A stretch of 64,000 nucleotides of DNA from Marinomonas shanghaiensis (GTDB lineage: Bacteria > Pseudomonadota > Gammaproteobacteria > Pseudomonadales > Marinomonadaceae), in assembly GCF_003259175.1 (NCBI RefSeq), contig NZ_QGOK01000003.1, forward strand, positions 186,001 to 250,000, given 5' to 3'. Numbering within the stretch: position 1 is the first letter of the stretch; every line of letters begins with the position of its first letter. This document shows, piece by piece, positions 9,196 to 17,091 of this stretch. The position numbers and the translations under genes were made by a program. The notes beneath the pieces are model-generated. The model did not search any database and had not been told where the DNA came from. It saw only the letters and a list, made by a program, of their open reading frames with translations.

Positions 9196-10200
9196 ATGAG
9201 CTCATCCATTTTAAAACGTATACCGCTGCAAATGTTTTGGCCAACGTTTGATCCTTTTTTATTTTGTGCTTTTCATAATGATACCTACCCAAAAGCCAAC
9301 GCCTCAATGGGGCCTGACGCGCCACTGAATAATCGTCCTTTAGGGCAAGATTTTGGCGGTATTGATGGTTGGCGCATGTATCATGGTAAGAGCGTTCCTG
9401 GCTTTCCGGCGCATCCGCATCGTGGCTTTGAGACGGTGACTATCGTCAACAAAGGTTTTGTGGATCATGCAGATTCTTTGGGCGCAGCGGGCCGCTATGG
9501 TGAAGGGGATACACAATGGATGACGGCAGGCGAAGGTGTGCAACATTCTGAAATGTTTCCTTTGCTAAACCAAGACGATGTAAACCCTTTAGAACTGTTT
9601 CAAATTTGGCTGAATTTACCCAGTAAAAATAAAATGGTGCCGCCGCATTTTGCCATGCTCTGGAATGAAGACACGCCAGTGGTGAGAGTGCCAGACAGCA
9701 ATGGTTTAGAAACACACGTTAAGGTGGTGGCTGGGACGTTTCAGCATGTTGAGCCGTCACCTTGTCCACCGAATTCTTGGGCGGCTGACTCTCAAAATAA
9801 CGTGGCTATTTGGCTGATTGATCTGCCTGAAAAGGGGGAATGGACATTACCTGCAGCAGCGGCTAATTTGAGCCGTACCTTGTATTTTTTTGAAGGTGAA
9901 AAGGTCACCTTAGACGAGACGAGTGGTTCGATTAATGAGGCGTTTGTGTTGAAGAGTGACGCGTCTTTGGTGTTGCGTAATGTTGGCAAAAAGGCGCGGT
10001 TCCTACTCTTGCAAGGACGTCCAATTGGTGAGCATGTAGAGCAGCATGGGCCGTTTGTGATGAACACTCGGGCTGAGTTGCAGCAGGCTTTCCAAGATTA
10101 TCAACGCACGCAATTTGGTGGTTGGCCTTGGCCGCGCCACGATCAAGTGCACGACAAATCGAAAGGTCGCTTTGCGGAATATGGCTCAGAAAAGCCTTAA
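9196..10200 (+). CDS. Pirin family protein (bicupin)
   Basis: This 334-residue protein has the pirin metal site: H73 and H75 in HPHRGFETV, then H117 and E119 in GVQHSEM, corresponding to H56, H58, H101 and E103 of human pirin. Bacterial pirins are iron-binding cupins; some oxidise quercetin and others bind metabolic enzymes, so the substrate is unknown. At 334 residues it is somewhat longer than the usual 230-300, with extra sequence at both ends. A good ribosome site (GGAGAAA) precedes the ATG. An inverted repeat GATATT-N8-AATATC at 9103-9122 lies between the kinase gene and this one. It points at the GtrA-like gene and is probably a separate unit. Confidence 0.85.
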   Translation: MSSSILKRIPLQMFWPTFDPFLFCAFHNDTYPKANASMGPDAPLNNRPLGQDFGGIDGWRMYHGKSVPGFPAHPHRGFETVTIVNKGFVDHADSLGAAGRYGEGDTQWMTAGEGVQHSEMFPLLNQDDVNPLELFQIWLNLPSKNKMVPPHFAMLWNEDTPVVRVPDSNGLETHVKVVAGTFQHVEPSPCPPNSWAADSQNNVAIWLIDLPEKGEWTLPAAAANLSRTLYFFEGEKVTLDETSGSINEAFVLKSDASLVLRNVGKKARFLLLQGRPIGEHVEQHGPFVMNTRAELQQAFQDYQRTQFGGWPWPRHDQVHDKSKGRFAEYGSEKP

Positions 10201-10227
10201 TTCTTTAATGTGAATGAGCCCGATAAA

Positions 10228-10662
10228 TTAGTGTTTTGTCTGCGAAAAGATCCAAAAGCGTGAGAAAGCGTAATTGAGCATCATACCCATAGCGACGCCG
10301 GGGACCATGGCTAAATATGGCCATAAAAGAATCAGTGTCGCGTTGGGAGTTGTGGGTGGGTGAGACATGAGTATCAGATAGCACCCCCAATTGGGCACAA
10401 AGGCAATCACAGAGCCGCCGATAAATTGCAGCCATTGCAATGCGGCGGCTTTTTTATTTTGGCTGTTTTGCTCTGCTTTTTTAAAGGTGATGACGCGGTT
10501 CCACCACCAATTTGAGCTGGCAGCGATCCAAAATGCCATGGCACGCGCTAGCAGAGGGGCAATCCACATCGAAAGCAGCAACATACTGCTCAAGTCGACT
10601 AGAAAACCCATACCACCGACAAAGGCAAAACGAACAAATGTGTGTTTAAAAATGGCGTTCAT
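10228..10662 (-). CDS. GtrA-like small membrane protein, putative polyprenyl-phosphate-sugar flippase
   Basis: This 144-residue protein has four predicted transmembrane helices and the GtrA opening (FVRFAFVGGMGFLVDLSSM). In serotype-converting gtr operons GtrA is thought to flip undecaprenyl-phosphate-glucose across the inner membrane after GtrB makes it and before a third protein transfers it. The window also carries a GtrB/ArnC-like GT2 gene (5928-6953) and an ArnT-like GT39 gene (4498-5928), so all three steps are represented within 6 kb. This gene is separated from them by the two-component system and pirin, so joint action is inferred. It has an arginine-phenylalanine-rich N-terminus and a W-W pair in helix 2 typical of the family. 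Confidence 0.78.
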   Translation of the reverse strand: MNAIFKHTFVRFAFVGGMGFLVDLSSMLLLSMWIAPLLARAMAFWIAASSNWWWNRVITFKKAEQNSQNKKAAALQWLQFIGGSVIAFVPNWGCYLILMSHPPTTPNATLILLWPYLAMVPGVAMGMMLNYAFSRFWIFSQTKH

Positions 10663-10749
10663 GGTGGCATTCTAAGTGGGGAAACATCAAAAAAAGATGA
10701 AACCACGTTAGTCTGGATTATTTTTTTTAACAAACGAAAAGGATCGAAC

Positions 10750-11265
10750 ATGAAAATACTTGCATTTGGTGCCAGTTCAAGTCGTCAGTCAATTAATAAG
10801 GCTTTGGCAGGATACACGGCGAATCTGGTGGATGGCGCGGACGTGACTTTGCTGGATCTTAATGATTTTGAGATGCCATTGTTTAGTGAAGACGTTGAAA
10901 AAGCGTCAGGGGTGCCAGCACAAGCGCACGCTTTTGTGGACGCTATTGCGCAGGCCGATGCGATTGTGGCGTCATTTGCAGAGCATAATGGTTCGTATTC
11001 TGCCGCGTATAAAAATATTTTTGATTGGGCGTCTCGTGTCGAAAAAGCCGTTTTTCAAAACAAACCCGTTGTTGTGCTTTCGACTTCACCAGGACCGGGT
11101 GGGGCAAGCAGTGTGCTTGCGCAAACGGTGAACAGTATGCCGTATTTCAAAGGGAATGTGGTTGGCAGCTTGAGCGTGCCGAATTTCTACGATGTGATGA
11201 AAGATGGCAACATCGTTGATGAATCGGTAAAGCAGTCTTTGTCAGCGCTGGTCGCAAAACTATAA
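10750..11265 (+). CDS. NADPH-dependent FMN reductase family flavoprotein
   Basis: This 171-residue flavodoxin-fold reductase (ArsH/ChrR/YieF-type NADPH_FMN_red family) shows the phosphate-binding loop FGASSSRQSIN near residues 6-16, SFAEHNGSYSAAYKNIFDW in the middle and LSTSPGPGGASS further on. The long in-frame extension upstream to 10642 is not used: the ATG at 10750 has AAAAGGA 6 nt before it and opens the conserved MKILAFG strand. Members reduce FMN, quinones, chromate or azo dyes, and the physiological substrate here is unknown. A tautomerase gene follows after 10 nt, so the two are an operon. Confidence 0.85.
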   Translation: MKILAFGASSSRQSINKALAGYTANLVDGADVTLLDLNDFEMPLFSEDVEKASGVPAQAHAFVDAIAQADAIVASFAEHNGSYSAAYKNIFDWASRVEKAVFQNKPVVVLSTSPGPGGASSVLAQTVNSMPYFKGNVVGSLSVPNFYDVMKDGNIVDESVKQSLSALVAKL

Positions 11266-11275
11266 GGAGTTCCTG

Positions 11276-11473
11276 ATGCCCTATGTCAATATCCGGATTA
11301 CCGATGAAGGAGTAACCAAAGAGCAAAAACAGGCGCTGATTAAAGGCGCAACGGATTTGCTGGTTAATGTGTTAGGTAAAAATCCAGCCACCACCGTCGT
11401 CGTGATCGATGAAGTCAATACGGATAATTGGGGTGTTGCTGGTGAGCAGGTAACGGAATTACGAAAGAAATAA
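11276..11473 (+). CDS. 4-oxalocrotonate tautomerase family enzyme
   Basis: This 65-residue protein begins M-P-Y-V-N-I, which exposes the catalytic amino-terminal proline (P2) after methionine removal, the hallmark of the 4-OT superfamily. Length matches 4-OT/YwhB monomers that assemble as hexamers. K-x-L-I-K-G and the central VVVIDEV strand also fit. An aromatic catabolic operon is not present, so the substrate is unknown; it may act on a keto-enol or quinone-related metabolite linked to the preceding FMN reductase. AGGAG lies 7 nt upstream of the start. A GATTCC-TGATA-GGAATC hairpin at 11487-11503, without a T run, follows the gene. Confidence 0.85.
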   Translation: MPYVNIRITDEGVTKEQKQALIKGATDLLVNVLGKNPATTVVVIDEVNTDNWGVAGEQVTELRKK

Positions 11474-11588
11474 AAACCACTCGTTAGATTCCTGATAGGA
11501 ATCCAACAGATAAGTTTTATTCCTTTTACAAATACCTCTCTTGACCGCATGCTAGCGCTTTCTTGTATTCTTTAGGAAGCGTTAAAGC

Positions 11589-12476
11589 ATGTGGATCTTC
11601 ATTACTCTGTTCGCAGCAGGGTGTCAGTCAGTTCGAACGGCGTATCAAAATACTTTGGCTCGTCAAAGCGGTTTTTTGCATGCCACTATGTCGCGTTCCT
11701 TGTATGGCATGCCTTTAGTTACTTTGTATTTGGTGATTTGCTGGTGGCTATTTGGTTGGGTGTCGGTCGAAGATAGGTCTGTTTTTATTGTGGCGGCGAC
11801 TCTTTGTGCCGTTGCTCAGATTATGGCGACCTATTTTATGTTGCGTGTTTTTCAATCTGGCAGCTTTGCGCTGGGAACCTTGTTAGCCAAAACAGAAGCC
11901 GTGCTGGCCGCATTAATTGGCTTGCCCTTACTGCATTATACTTTGACGTTTGGGTCCTGGTTGGGCATTGCGTTTGGTGTATTGGGTGCCATTGTGATGA
12001 GTGTTCAATGGAAAAATATCAAACAGGCTCACAAAGATATTTCCTTGTTGTTGGGCTTGGCAAGTGGATTGTGTTTTGCGATCACTTCGGTGACGGCGTC
12101 CATGGCGAGTCATGCTTTGTCTGGTTCTATTATTACCCGCGCAGGCGTCACCTTATGGTATGTTTTGGCGTTGCAGTCGGTTATTTTGTGCAGCATTCAG
12201 GTGTACAAAAGCAAAGATATATTGGCTCCGTTTAGGCAGAATTTTGTGCTCAGTTGCAAAGTGGGTGTGTTAAGTTCGTTGGGCTCAATTGGTTGGTTTA
12301 CAGGGTTTGCTTTGGTTAATCCCGCTTTAGTGAAAACCCTTGGGCAGATAGAAATTCTTGGTACTTTGTATTATTCCAAAGTGCGCTTCGCAGAAAAAAT
12401 AACCAAGCAGCAGTGGCTTGGTGGTGCGATGATTGTCATCAGTGTTATTTTGGTGGTGATATCGACTATTAAGTAA
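11589..12476 (+). CDS. EamA/DMT-superfamily transporter
   Basis: This 295-residue protein has about ten hydrophobic segments arranged as two EamA repeats, typical of drug/metabolite transporters that export amino acids, purines or other small molecules. Each half has the usual pattern; the second ends with a lysine-containing helix and a long terminal ISVILVVIST segment. The ATG at 11589 is preceded by AGGAAG at a good distance. A VOC-family gene follows 12 nt after the stop, so the two are co-transcribed. Substrate and direction of transport cannot be judged from the sequence. Confidence 0.8.
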   Translation: MWIFITLFAAGCQSVRTAYQNTLARQSGFLHATMSRSLYGMPLVTLYLVICWWLFGWVSVEDRSVFIVAATLCAVAQIMATYFMLRVFQSGSFALGTLLAKTEAVLAALIGLPLLHYTLTFGSWLGIAFGVLGAIVMSVQWKNIKQAHKDISLLLGLASGLCFAITSVTASMASHALSGSIITRAGVTLWYVLALQSVILCSIQVYKSKDILAPFRQNFVLSCKVGVLSSLGSIGWFTGFALVNPALVKTLGQIEILGTLYYSKVRFAEKITKQQWLGGAMIVISVILVVISTIK

Positions 12477-12488
12477 GGGAAGGAAGGT

Positions 12489-12842
12489 ATGGAATCGAAT
12501 AAAATCAATTATGTTGAATTGCCCGCGCGGGATTTGGCGTTAAATAAAGCGTTTTTTAGTCACGTATTTGGTTGGGGTTTTAAGGACTACGGACCGGAAT
12601 ACGCAGCGTTTGAAAATGCGGGGTTAGATGGTGGTTTTTTTCAAGCGAACTTTTGTTCAAGGCCACAAAATGGTGCCGCCTTGATTATCTTATACAGCAA
12701 TGATCTGGAAGTGGTGTTTGAAAAAGTACAAGCGGCTGGCGGCACAATCGAGCAGGTAATTTTTGATTTCCCTGGTGGTCGTCGTTTTCATTTCCTAGAC
12801 CCATGTGGCAACGAATGGGCTGTGTGGAGTGAACCGGTTTAA
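12489..12842 (+). CDS. VOC (glyoxalase/bleomycin-resistance) family protein
   Basis: This 117-residue single vicinal-oxygen-chelate protein opens with INYVELPARDLALNKAFF and FGWGFKDYG, then continues with GAALIILYSNDLEVVFEKV and ends DPCGNEWAVWSE. It contains both beta-alpha-beta-beta-beta modules and a terminal glutamate at the usual metal-ligand position. Such proteins include isomerases, dioxygenases and antibiotic-binding proteins, and no specific role can be assigned. The ribosome site GGAAGGAAGG is strong. It forms an operon with the DMT transporter gene. Confidence 0.82.
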   Translation: MESNKINYVELPARDLALNKAFFSHVFGWGFKDYGPEYAAFENAGLDGGFFQANFCSRPQNGAALIILYSNDLEVVFEKVQAAGGTIEQVIFDFPGGRRFHFLDPCGNEWAVWSEPV

Positions 12843-12880
12843 TCGTCTCGTCAGCCAAACACGTAGCCGACGAGACGATT
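12841..12880. terminator. Large inverted repeat between convergent VOC and asparaginase genes
   Basis: A perfect 12-bp stem AATCGTCTCGTC / GACGAGACGATT with a 16-nt loop starts at the VOC stop codon. There is no T tract on either side, so it may be a non-canonical terminator or an mRNA end-protecting structure. Confidence 0.5.
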
Positions 12881-12945
12881 ATGGTAAACATAATGGTGAA
12901 TCCATGTCGGCTATGCTTGGTGCTATCTGTTTTTGGTGCTATCGA

Positions 12946-13977
12946 TTATTGCGGTGTAAATTCACCGCAATAGTTGGTGTTCCACTTTTCTAGAATGCCA
13001 TAATAACTTTCCCCTAAAGCAAGCAACCAATGAAGTTTGCAGAAAGCCGCTTCTAGGGTCATGTCTCTGCCGCTCAATACATTCATTGACGATAGAATAG
13101 AGCCTGCTGCATAGGCGCCTTGAGATACACCACCGTGTAGGCATTGTGTCAAATTCACGATGTTTTTCTTGCGTAACATGGCTTCGGTTAAGAAAGACAA
13201 AAAGGCCGGATTTTGATCCGGTACATTGCCAGCGCCATAGGTTAACAATACGATGGCTTTGCAGTTATCGTCGTCTAATAGGCTTTGATAGAGGGCGGTA
13301 GGCTGACTGGGATGGAGAGTGATGACGCCAACCGCGCCTTCTCTAAAGCTGACCAGTTTGTTATCAAGCCGTGTATCAGAGCTGTCTTTGTTGCTCTTAA
13401 TCATGCGCGTTGGGTACAGCTGCATGCCGATGGCAAGTTCCCCTAATAAATCATCATTTGGCGTATGAAAGGCTTCAAATCGACCACTGCTGATTTTTTG
13501 GATGCGATTGCCGCGCATGAGTTTGCCATCAAAAACAAGACTGACATCGGCTATTCTATGGGAGATTGCCAAAGATAACGCCGCTTGCAGGTTGGATGTG
13601 GCGTCACTGCGATTCATGCCCAATGGAATTTGTGAGCCAGTCAGAATAATGTTTTTCGTGCACGCGCCGAGCATAAAAGACAGGGCTGAGGCGGTATACG
13701 CCATAGTGTCCGTACCATGAAGAATGACAAAACCATCGTAATCTCGCCAGTGAGTGGCCAGAATTGACATCAGTTTTGTCCAATGTTTTGGCGTGATATT
13801 GGCGCTATCAATCAGAGGAGAGATTTCCAGCACTTCAAAAGAGGGGAGAGTGTTCAGACTCATGCCCAATGCCATTTCTATGCGTTCTTGCAAGCCAGAA
13901 GCAGGGGCTAAGCCCTGCTCTGTTTGCACCATGCCGATGGTGCCGCCTGTGTAAAGGATGAGTACTTGTGCGCTCAT
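12946..13977 (-). CDS. ansA: L-asparaginase, type I-like
   Basis: This 343-residue enzyme hydrolyses asparagine to aspartate and ammonia. Both active-site threonines of the family are visible: T13 in YTGGTIGM and T89-D90 in HGTDTM. A lysine and other late motifs (LTGSQIP, NRSDATSN) follow. There is no signal peptide, so it should be the cytoplasmic (AnsA-type) form. Its ATG overlaps the stop of aspA (ATGA), so the product aspartate is passed to a co-translated aspartase. A hairpin ATTGCGGTG-TAAATT-CACCGCAAT (12948-12971) sits on the last codons and stop. The symbol follows the length and lack of a leader; specificity for glutamine as well as asparagine is untested. Confidence 0.87.
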   Translation of the reverse strand: MSAQVLILYTGGTIGMVQTEQGLAPASGLQERIEMALGMSLNTLPSFEVLEISPLIDSANITPKHWTKLMSILATHWRDYDGFVILHGTDTMAYTASALSFMLGACTKNIILTGSQIPLGMNRSDATSNLQAALSLAISHRIADVSLVFDGKLMRGNRIQKISSGRFEAFHTPNDDLLGELAIGMQLYPTRMIKSNKDSSDTRLDNKLVSFREGAVGVITLHPSQPTALYQSLLDDDNCKAIVLLTYGAGNVPDQNPAFLSFLTEAMLRKKNIVNLTQCLHGGVSQGAYAAGSILSSMNVLSGRDMTLEAAFCKLHWLLALGESYYGILEKWNTNYCGEFTPQ

Positions 13978-15377
13978 ATGACCACCTTACTAGGAGATAG
14001 CATGGATTGTGGGCTGAGCAAAATATTGACCTGTTCTTCCGTGAGTAGGTTTTCTTCAATGACCAGAGATTTGACTGTGCTGCCCGTATGCAACGCCGTG
14101 TTAGCAATGCGAGAGGCATTGGCGTAACCAATATAGGGAACCAGTGCGGTGATGATGCCGATGCTGTTTTCCACATGACCTGCGCAGACGGCTTCATTGG
14201 CGGTGATGCCGCGTATGCAGCGTGTTTCTAGCATTTGGCAGGCTTCTTTGAGCATTTTTAACGAATTTAATACGTTGTAAATGATCATGGGTTCCATGGC
14301 GTTCAACTGCAATTGGCCAGCTTCTGCAGCTAATGTTACTGCAAGATCTGAGGCAATGACTTGATACGCGGTTTGGTTCATGGCCTCAGGAATAACGGGG
14401 TTTACTTTGCCCGGCATAATGGAAGAGCCTGGTTGCATGGGCGGTAAGTTAATCTCGCCTAAGCCTGTGCGAGGGCCACTTGAGAGTAGGCGCAAATCAT
14501 TGCTCATCTTGCTGAGTTTGATAGCAAGGCGTTTCAATATGCCGGAGAAAAACACAAACGCACCCATGTCAGAGGTGGCTTCCACTAGGTTGCTGGCAGG
14601 TATCAGTGGCTTAGTCGAAATGGTGGCTAATTTTTCGACCACCAATTTGGCGTAACCTTCTGGCGTATTGATACCCGTACCGATTGCGGTGCCGCCAAGG
14701 TTTACTTCACAAAGCAATGCGCATGCTTCACTGATGCGGTCAATATCTTCGCCCAGAGTAACGGCAAAGGCGTCAAATTCTTGGCCCAGTGTCATGGGGA
14801 CGGCGTCTTGAAGTTGTGTACGACCCATTTTGACAATGTGTGCGAATTCACGCGCTTTGGCTTCTAAGGCTTCTTTGAGTGAGGCAAGGCTAGGAACAAA
14901 GTTGTCGGCAGCAAATTGAATGCCTAAGCAAGCCGCCGTTGGGTAAGCGTCGTTAGTGGATTGTGAGCGGTTGACGTCATCATTTGGGTGGAGGTATTTG
15001 TATTCGCCTTTTTCATGGCCTAATTTCATCAATGCAATGTTGGCAATGACTTCGTTGGCGTTCATATTGGTCGAGGTGCCAGCACCGCCTTGGATTACGT
15101 CGACAATAAATTGGTCGTGATATTGGCCTTGAATCAAATCTTGGCAGGCGTAGACAATGGCGTCGGCTTTTTCTGGCGTGAGCAGTTTCATTTCTTGGTT
15201 GGTTCGAGCAGCGGCCGCTTTTACCATCGCCAACGCTTTGATTAGTTCAGGAAAATGTGAAATGGGAACGCCGGTGATGGAAAAGTTCTGGGCGGCACGC
15301 AATGTCTGTATACCGTACAATGCGTCAGCAGGAACGTCCATATTGCCAAGTAAATCGTATTCAGAGCGAGTATTCAT
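13974..15377 (-). CDS. aspA: Aspartate ammonia-lyase (aspartase)
   Basis: This 467-residue fumarase/aspartase superfamily enzyme converts aspartate to fumarate and ammonia. The superfamily signature GSSIMPGKVN lies at 317-326, with the catalytic serine on the flexible loop, and the second conserved block is TSTNMNANEV at 101-110. The opening RSEYDLLGNMDVPADALYG is the aspartase rather than fumarase pattern. It is the middle gene of the operon AGCS symporter - aspA - ansA, making a route from asparagine or aspartate into the TCA cycle. Its stop overlaps the ansA start by four bases. Confidence 0.92.
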   Translation of the reverse strand: MNTRSEYDLLGNMDVPADALYGIQTLRAAQNFSITGVPISHFPELIKALAMVKAAAARTNQEMKLLTPEKADAIVYACQDLIQGQYHDQFIVDVIQGGAGTSTNMNANEVIANIALMKLGHEKGEYKYLHPNDDVNRSQSTNDAYPTAACLGIQFAADNFVPSLASLKEALEAKAREFAHIVKMGRTQLQDAVPMTLGQEFDAFAVTLGEDIDRISEACALLCEVNLGGTAIGTGINTPEGYAKLVVEKLATISTKPLIPASNLVEATSDMGAFVFFSGILKRLAIKLSKMSNDLRLLSSGPRTGLGEINLPPMQPGSSIMPGKVNPVIPEAMNQTAYQVIASDLAVTLAAEAGQLQLNAMEPMIIYNVLNSLKMLKEACQMLETRCIRGITANEAVCAGHVENSIGIITALVPYIGYANASRIANTALHTGSTVKSLVIEENLLTEEQVNILLSPQSMLSPSKVVI

Positions 15378-15430
15378 GATGTGCTTCCTGACGCCCCACT
15401 GTTGGTCAGTGAGGCGTAATCTAAGTTGGG

Positions 15431-16873
15431 TTATTGATGATTTTTGTCGTTTATTGACGGATCACTATTGGGCCAAGATGCTTGGTCCAGTTCCAAATCG
15501 CTGAAGCGACTGGCTTCAAATGTCGGTGTTTTATTGCCTTGTTCACGCTGAACGTCAAAGTCTTTCAAAATGCGTTTCGCCACTTTGAACAGTAAAGCGA
15601 GTGCGAATAAGTTCACCAGTGCTAATAACCCCATGCTCAAATCGGCAAAAGCGAACACAGTGCCAAGGTCAAGAATGGCGCCGGTGCAGCAAAGGCAAAT
15701 GATGACAACGCGGAAGGCGTTCATGTAAAAGCCATGATTGTCTGATTTTGTGAGGTAGCTAACGCTGTTTTCACCTAAATAGTAGTTGTACAAAATGGTA
15801 CTGAAACCGAATAAGAGCAAGGCAATACTGACGAACATACGTCCATAGTCGCCCATATGTGTTGCTAACGACGCCTGTGTTAAGGCGACACCTTGTACTG
15901 TGTCTGTGCTACTTGGGTCATACGCACTGCCGAGTAGAATGATCAGTGCAGTACAGGTGCATAAAATAATGGTATCAATGAATACGGAAAAGGCTTGTAC
16001 AATTCCTTGGTTGGCTGGATGGGGAATGTGTGCTACCGCAGCCACGTTTGGTGCGCTACCAAGACCTGCTTCGTTGGAAAATAAACCGCGTTTTACCCCC
16101 ATCATAATGGCGGCACCCATGCCTCCACCAATGGCCGGTTCTAGACCAAATGCACTTTTAACGATCATAATAAGCATGTCTGGGATTGCGCTTAAATTCA
16201 TTGCAAGCACAATAAGGGCGATGAGCAAATAGCCGCCAGCCATGATGGGGACCAAAATTTCAGCGACTTGTGCAATACGTTTTACGCCACCGAAGATGAT
16301 CAGACCAACAATCAGCGCCATACCGATGCCGCTGTAATAAGGTTGGATGCCAAAGGCGTCTTGTAGGGACGTTGCAACGGAATAAGATTGTAAGGTAGTA
16401 AAAGCAATACCAAATGTCGCCAATAGAAGGATGGAATACAATACCGATAACCATCTCCAGTTTTTACCAAGACCGCGTTCGATGTAAAAGGCTGGGCCTC
16501 CGCGGTAGGTGCCATCGGCTTCGGCTGTTTTGTAGGTTTGCGCCAGCATGCATTCGATAAAGCTGGTGGCCATGCCCATAAGTCCAACGACCCACATCCA
16601 AAATATAGCGCCCGGGCCACCAATGGTAATGGCGACAGCGACCCCTGCAATATTACCACCACCGACACGACCGGCGACGGATAAGATTAAGGCTTGAAAA
16701 GAGCTTAAATGTTTACCGCCTGGCTCATGGTGTTTGGCGGTAAGAATACCGAACATATTGCCAAAATAACGAAATTGCACAAAGCGGGTAGCAAAGGTGA
16801 ACCAGATGCCAATGCCGATTAGTACGGCAATGAGCACTTTACTCCAAAGCAAGTCGGTGAGAAGGGATAGCAT
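15431..16873 (-). CDS. Sodium:amino acid (alanine/glycine) symporter, AGCS family
   Basis: This 480-residue membrane protein of the AGCS (DagA/AlsT) family couples sodium entry to uptake of small amino acids. Around ten hydrophobic helices are visible, with the conserved GRVGGGNIAGVA stretch near residue 68 and FSNEAGLGSAP near residue 265. Its partners in the operon are aspartase and asparaginase, so aspartate, asparagine or alanine are likely substrates. Known family members mostly carry alanine, glycine or glutamine, so this is inference. The gene is first in the operon and divergent from an HTH regulator at 17092. A small CGCTC-ATTG-GAGCG hairpin (16922-16935) lies in its leader. Confidence 0.88.
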   Translation of the reverse strand: MLSLLTDLLWSKVLIAVLIGIGIWFTFATRFVQFRYFGNMFGILTAKHHEPGGKHLSSFQALILSVAGRVGGGNIAGVAVAITIGGPGAIFWMWVVGLMGMATSFIECMLAQTYKTAEADGTYRGGPAFYIERGLGKNWRWLSVLYSILLLATFGIAFTTLQSYSVATSLQDAFGIQPYYSGIGMALIVGLIIFGGVKRIAQVAEILVPIMAGGYLLIALIVLAMNLSAIPDMLIMIVKSAFGLEPAIGGGMGAAIMMGVKRGLFSNEAGLGSAPNVAAVAHIPHPANQGIVQAFSVFIDTIILCTCTALIILLGSAYDPSSTDTVQGVALTQASLATHMGDYGRMFVSIALLLFGFSTILYNYYLGENSVSYLTKSDNHGFYMNAFRVVIICLCCTGAILDLGTVFAFADLSMGLLALVNLFALALLFKVAKRILKDFDVQREQGNKTPTFEASRFSDLELDQASWPNSDPSINDKNHQ

Positions 16874-16985
16874 GAATGATGACTCCTAGTTTTTTTTAGA
16901 TTTATTAAGGGGGAATTCAGACGCTCATTGGAGCGAAAAATGTGTAGAAAAGGGAGTTCGTAAAAAGATGCTTTTTGGTGCTGGT

Positions 16986-17014
16986 TGATGCTATAGGAGT
17001 ATCAACTAGCATCA
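16986..17014. promoter_or_regulatory. Palindrome between the AGCS-aspA-ansA operon and the HTH regulator gene
   Basis: A perfect 8-bp inverted repeat TGATGCTA / TAGCATCA with a 13-nt spacer sits between the divergent genes. It interleaves with a second near-perfect one, GTTGATGCT-ATAGG-AGTATCAAC (16984-17006). A further GATGCT copy lies at about 16969. This looks like an operator, most simply for the adjacent regulator. Confidence 0.5.
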
Positions 17015-17091
17015 TTTATTGGGTGTTTTTAAGGGAGATCTTCATTACACTGCTGGTGTGCCATGTTGGTTGATTTTGCGGGGGAAAAACT

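Noticed and set aside
11804..12235. 143-codon frame within the DMT transporter gene, cysteine- and tryptophan-rich
   Set aside because: Out-of-frame reading of the transporter; no start context and unlikely composition.
12917..12943. Direct repeat TTGGTGCTATC at 16-bp spacing beside the asparaginase end
   Set aside because: Two short copies only; no role can be argued.
16874..17091. Glycine riboswitch upstream of the AGCS symporter
   Set aside because: I looked for the conserved glycine aptamer core on the minus strand and did not see it; only a small hairpin is present.
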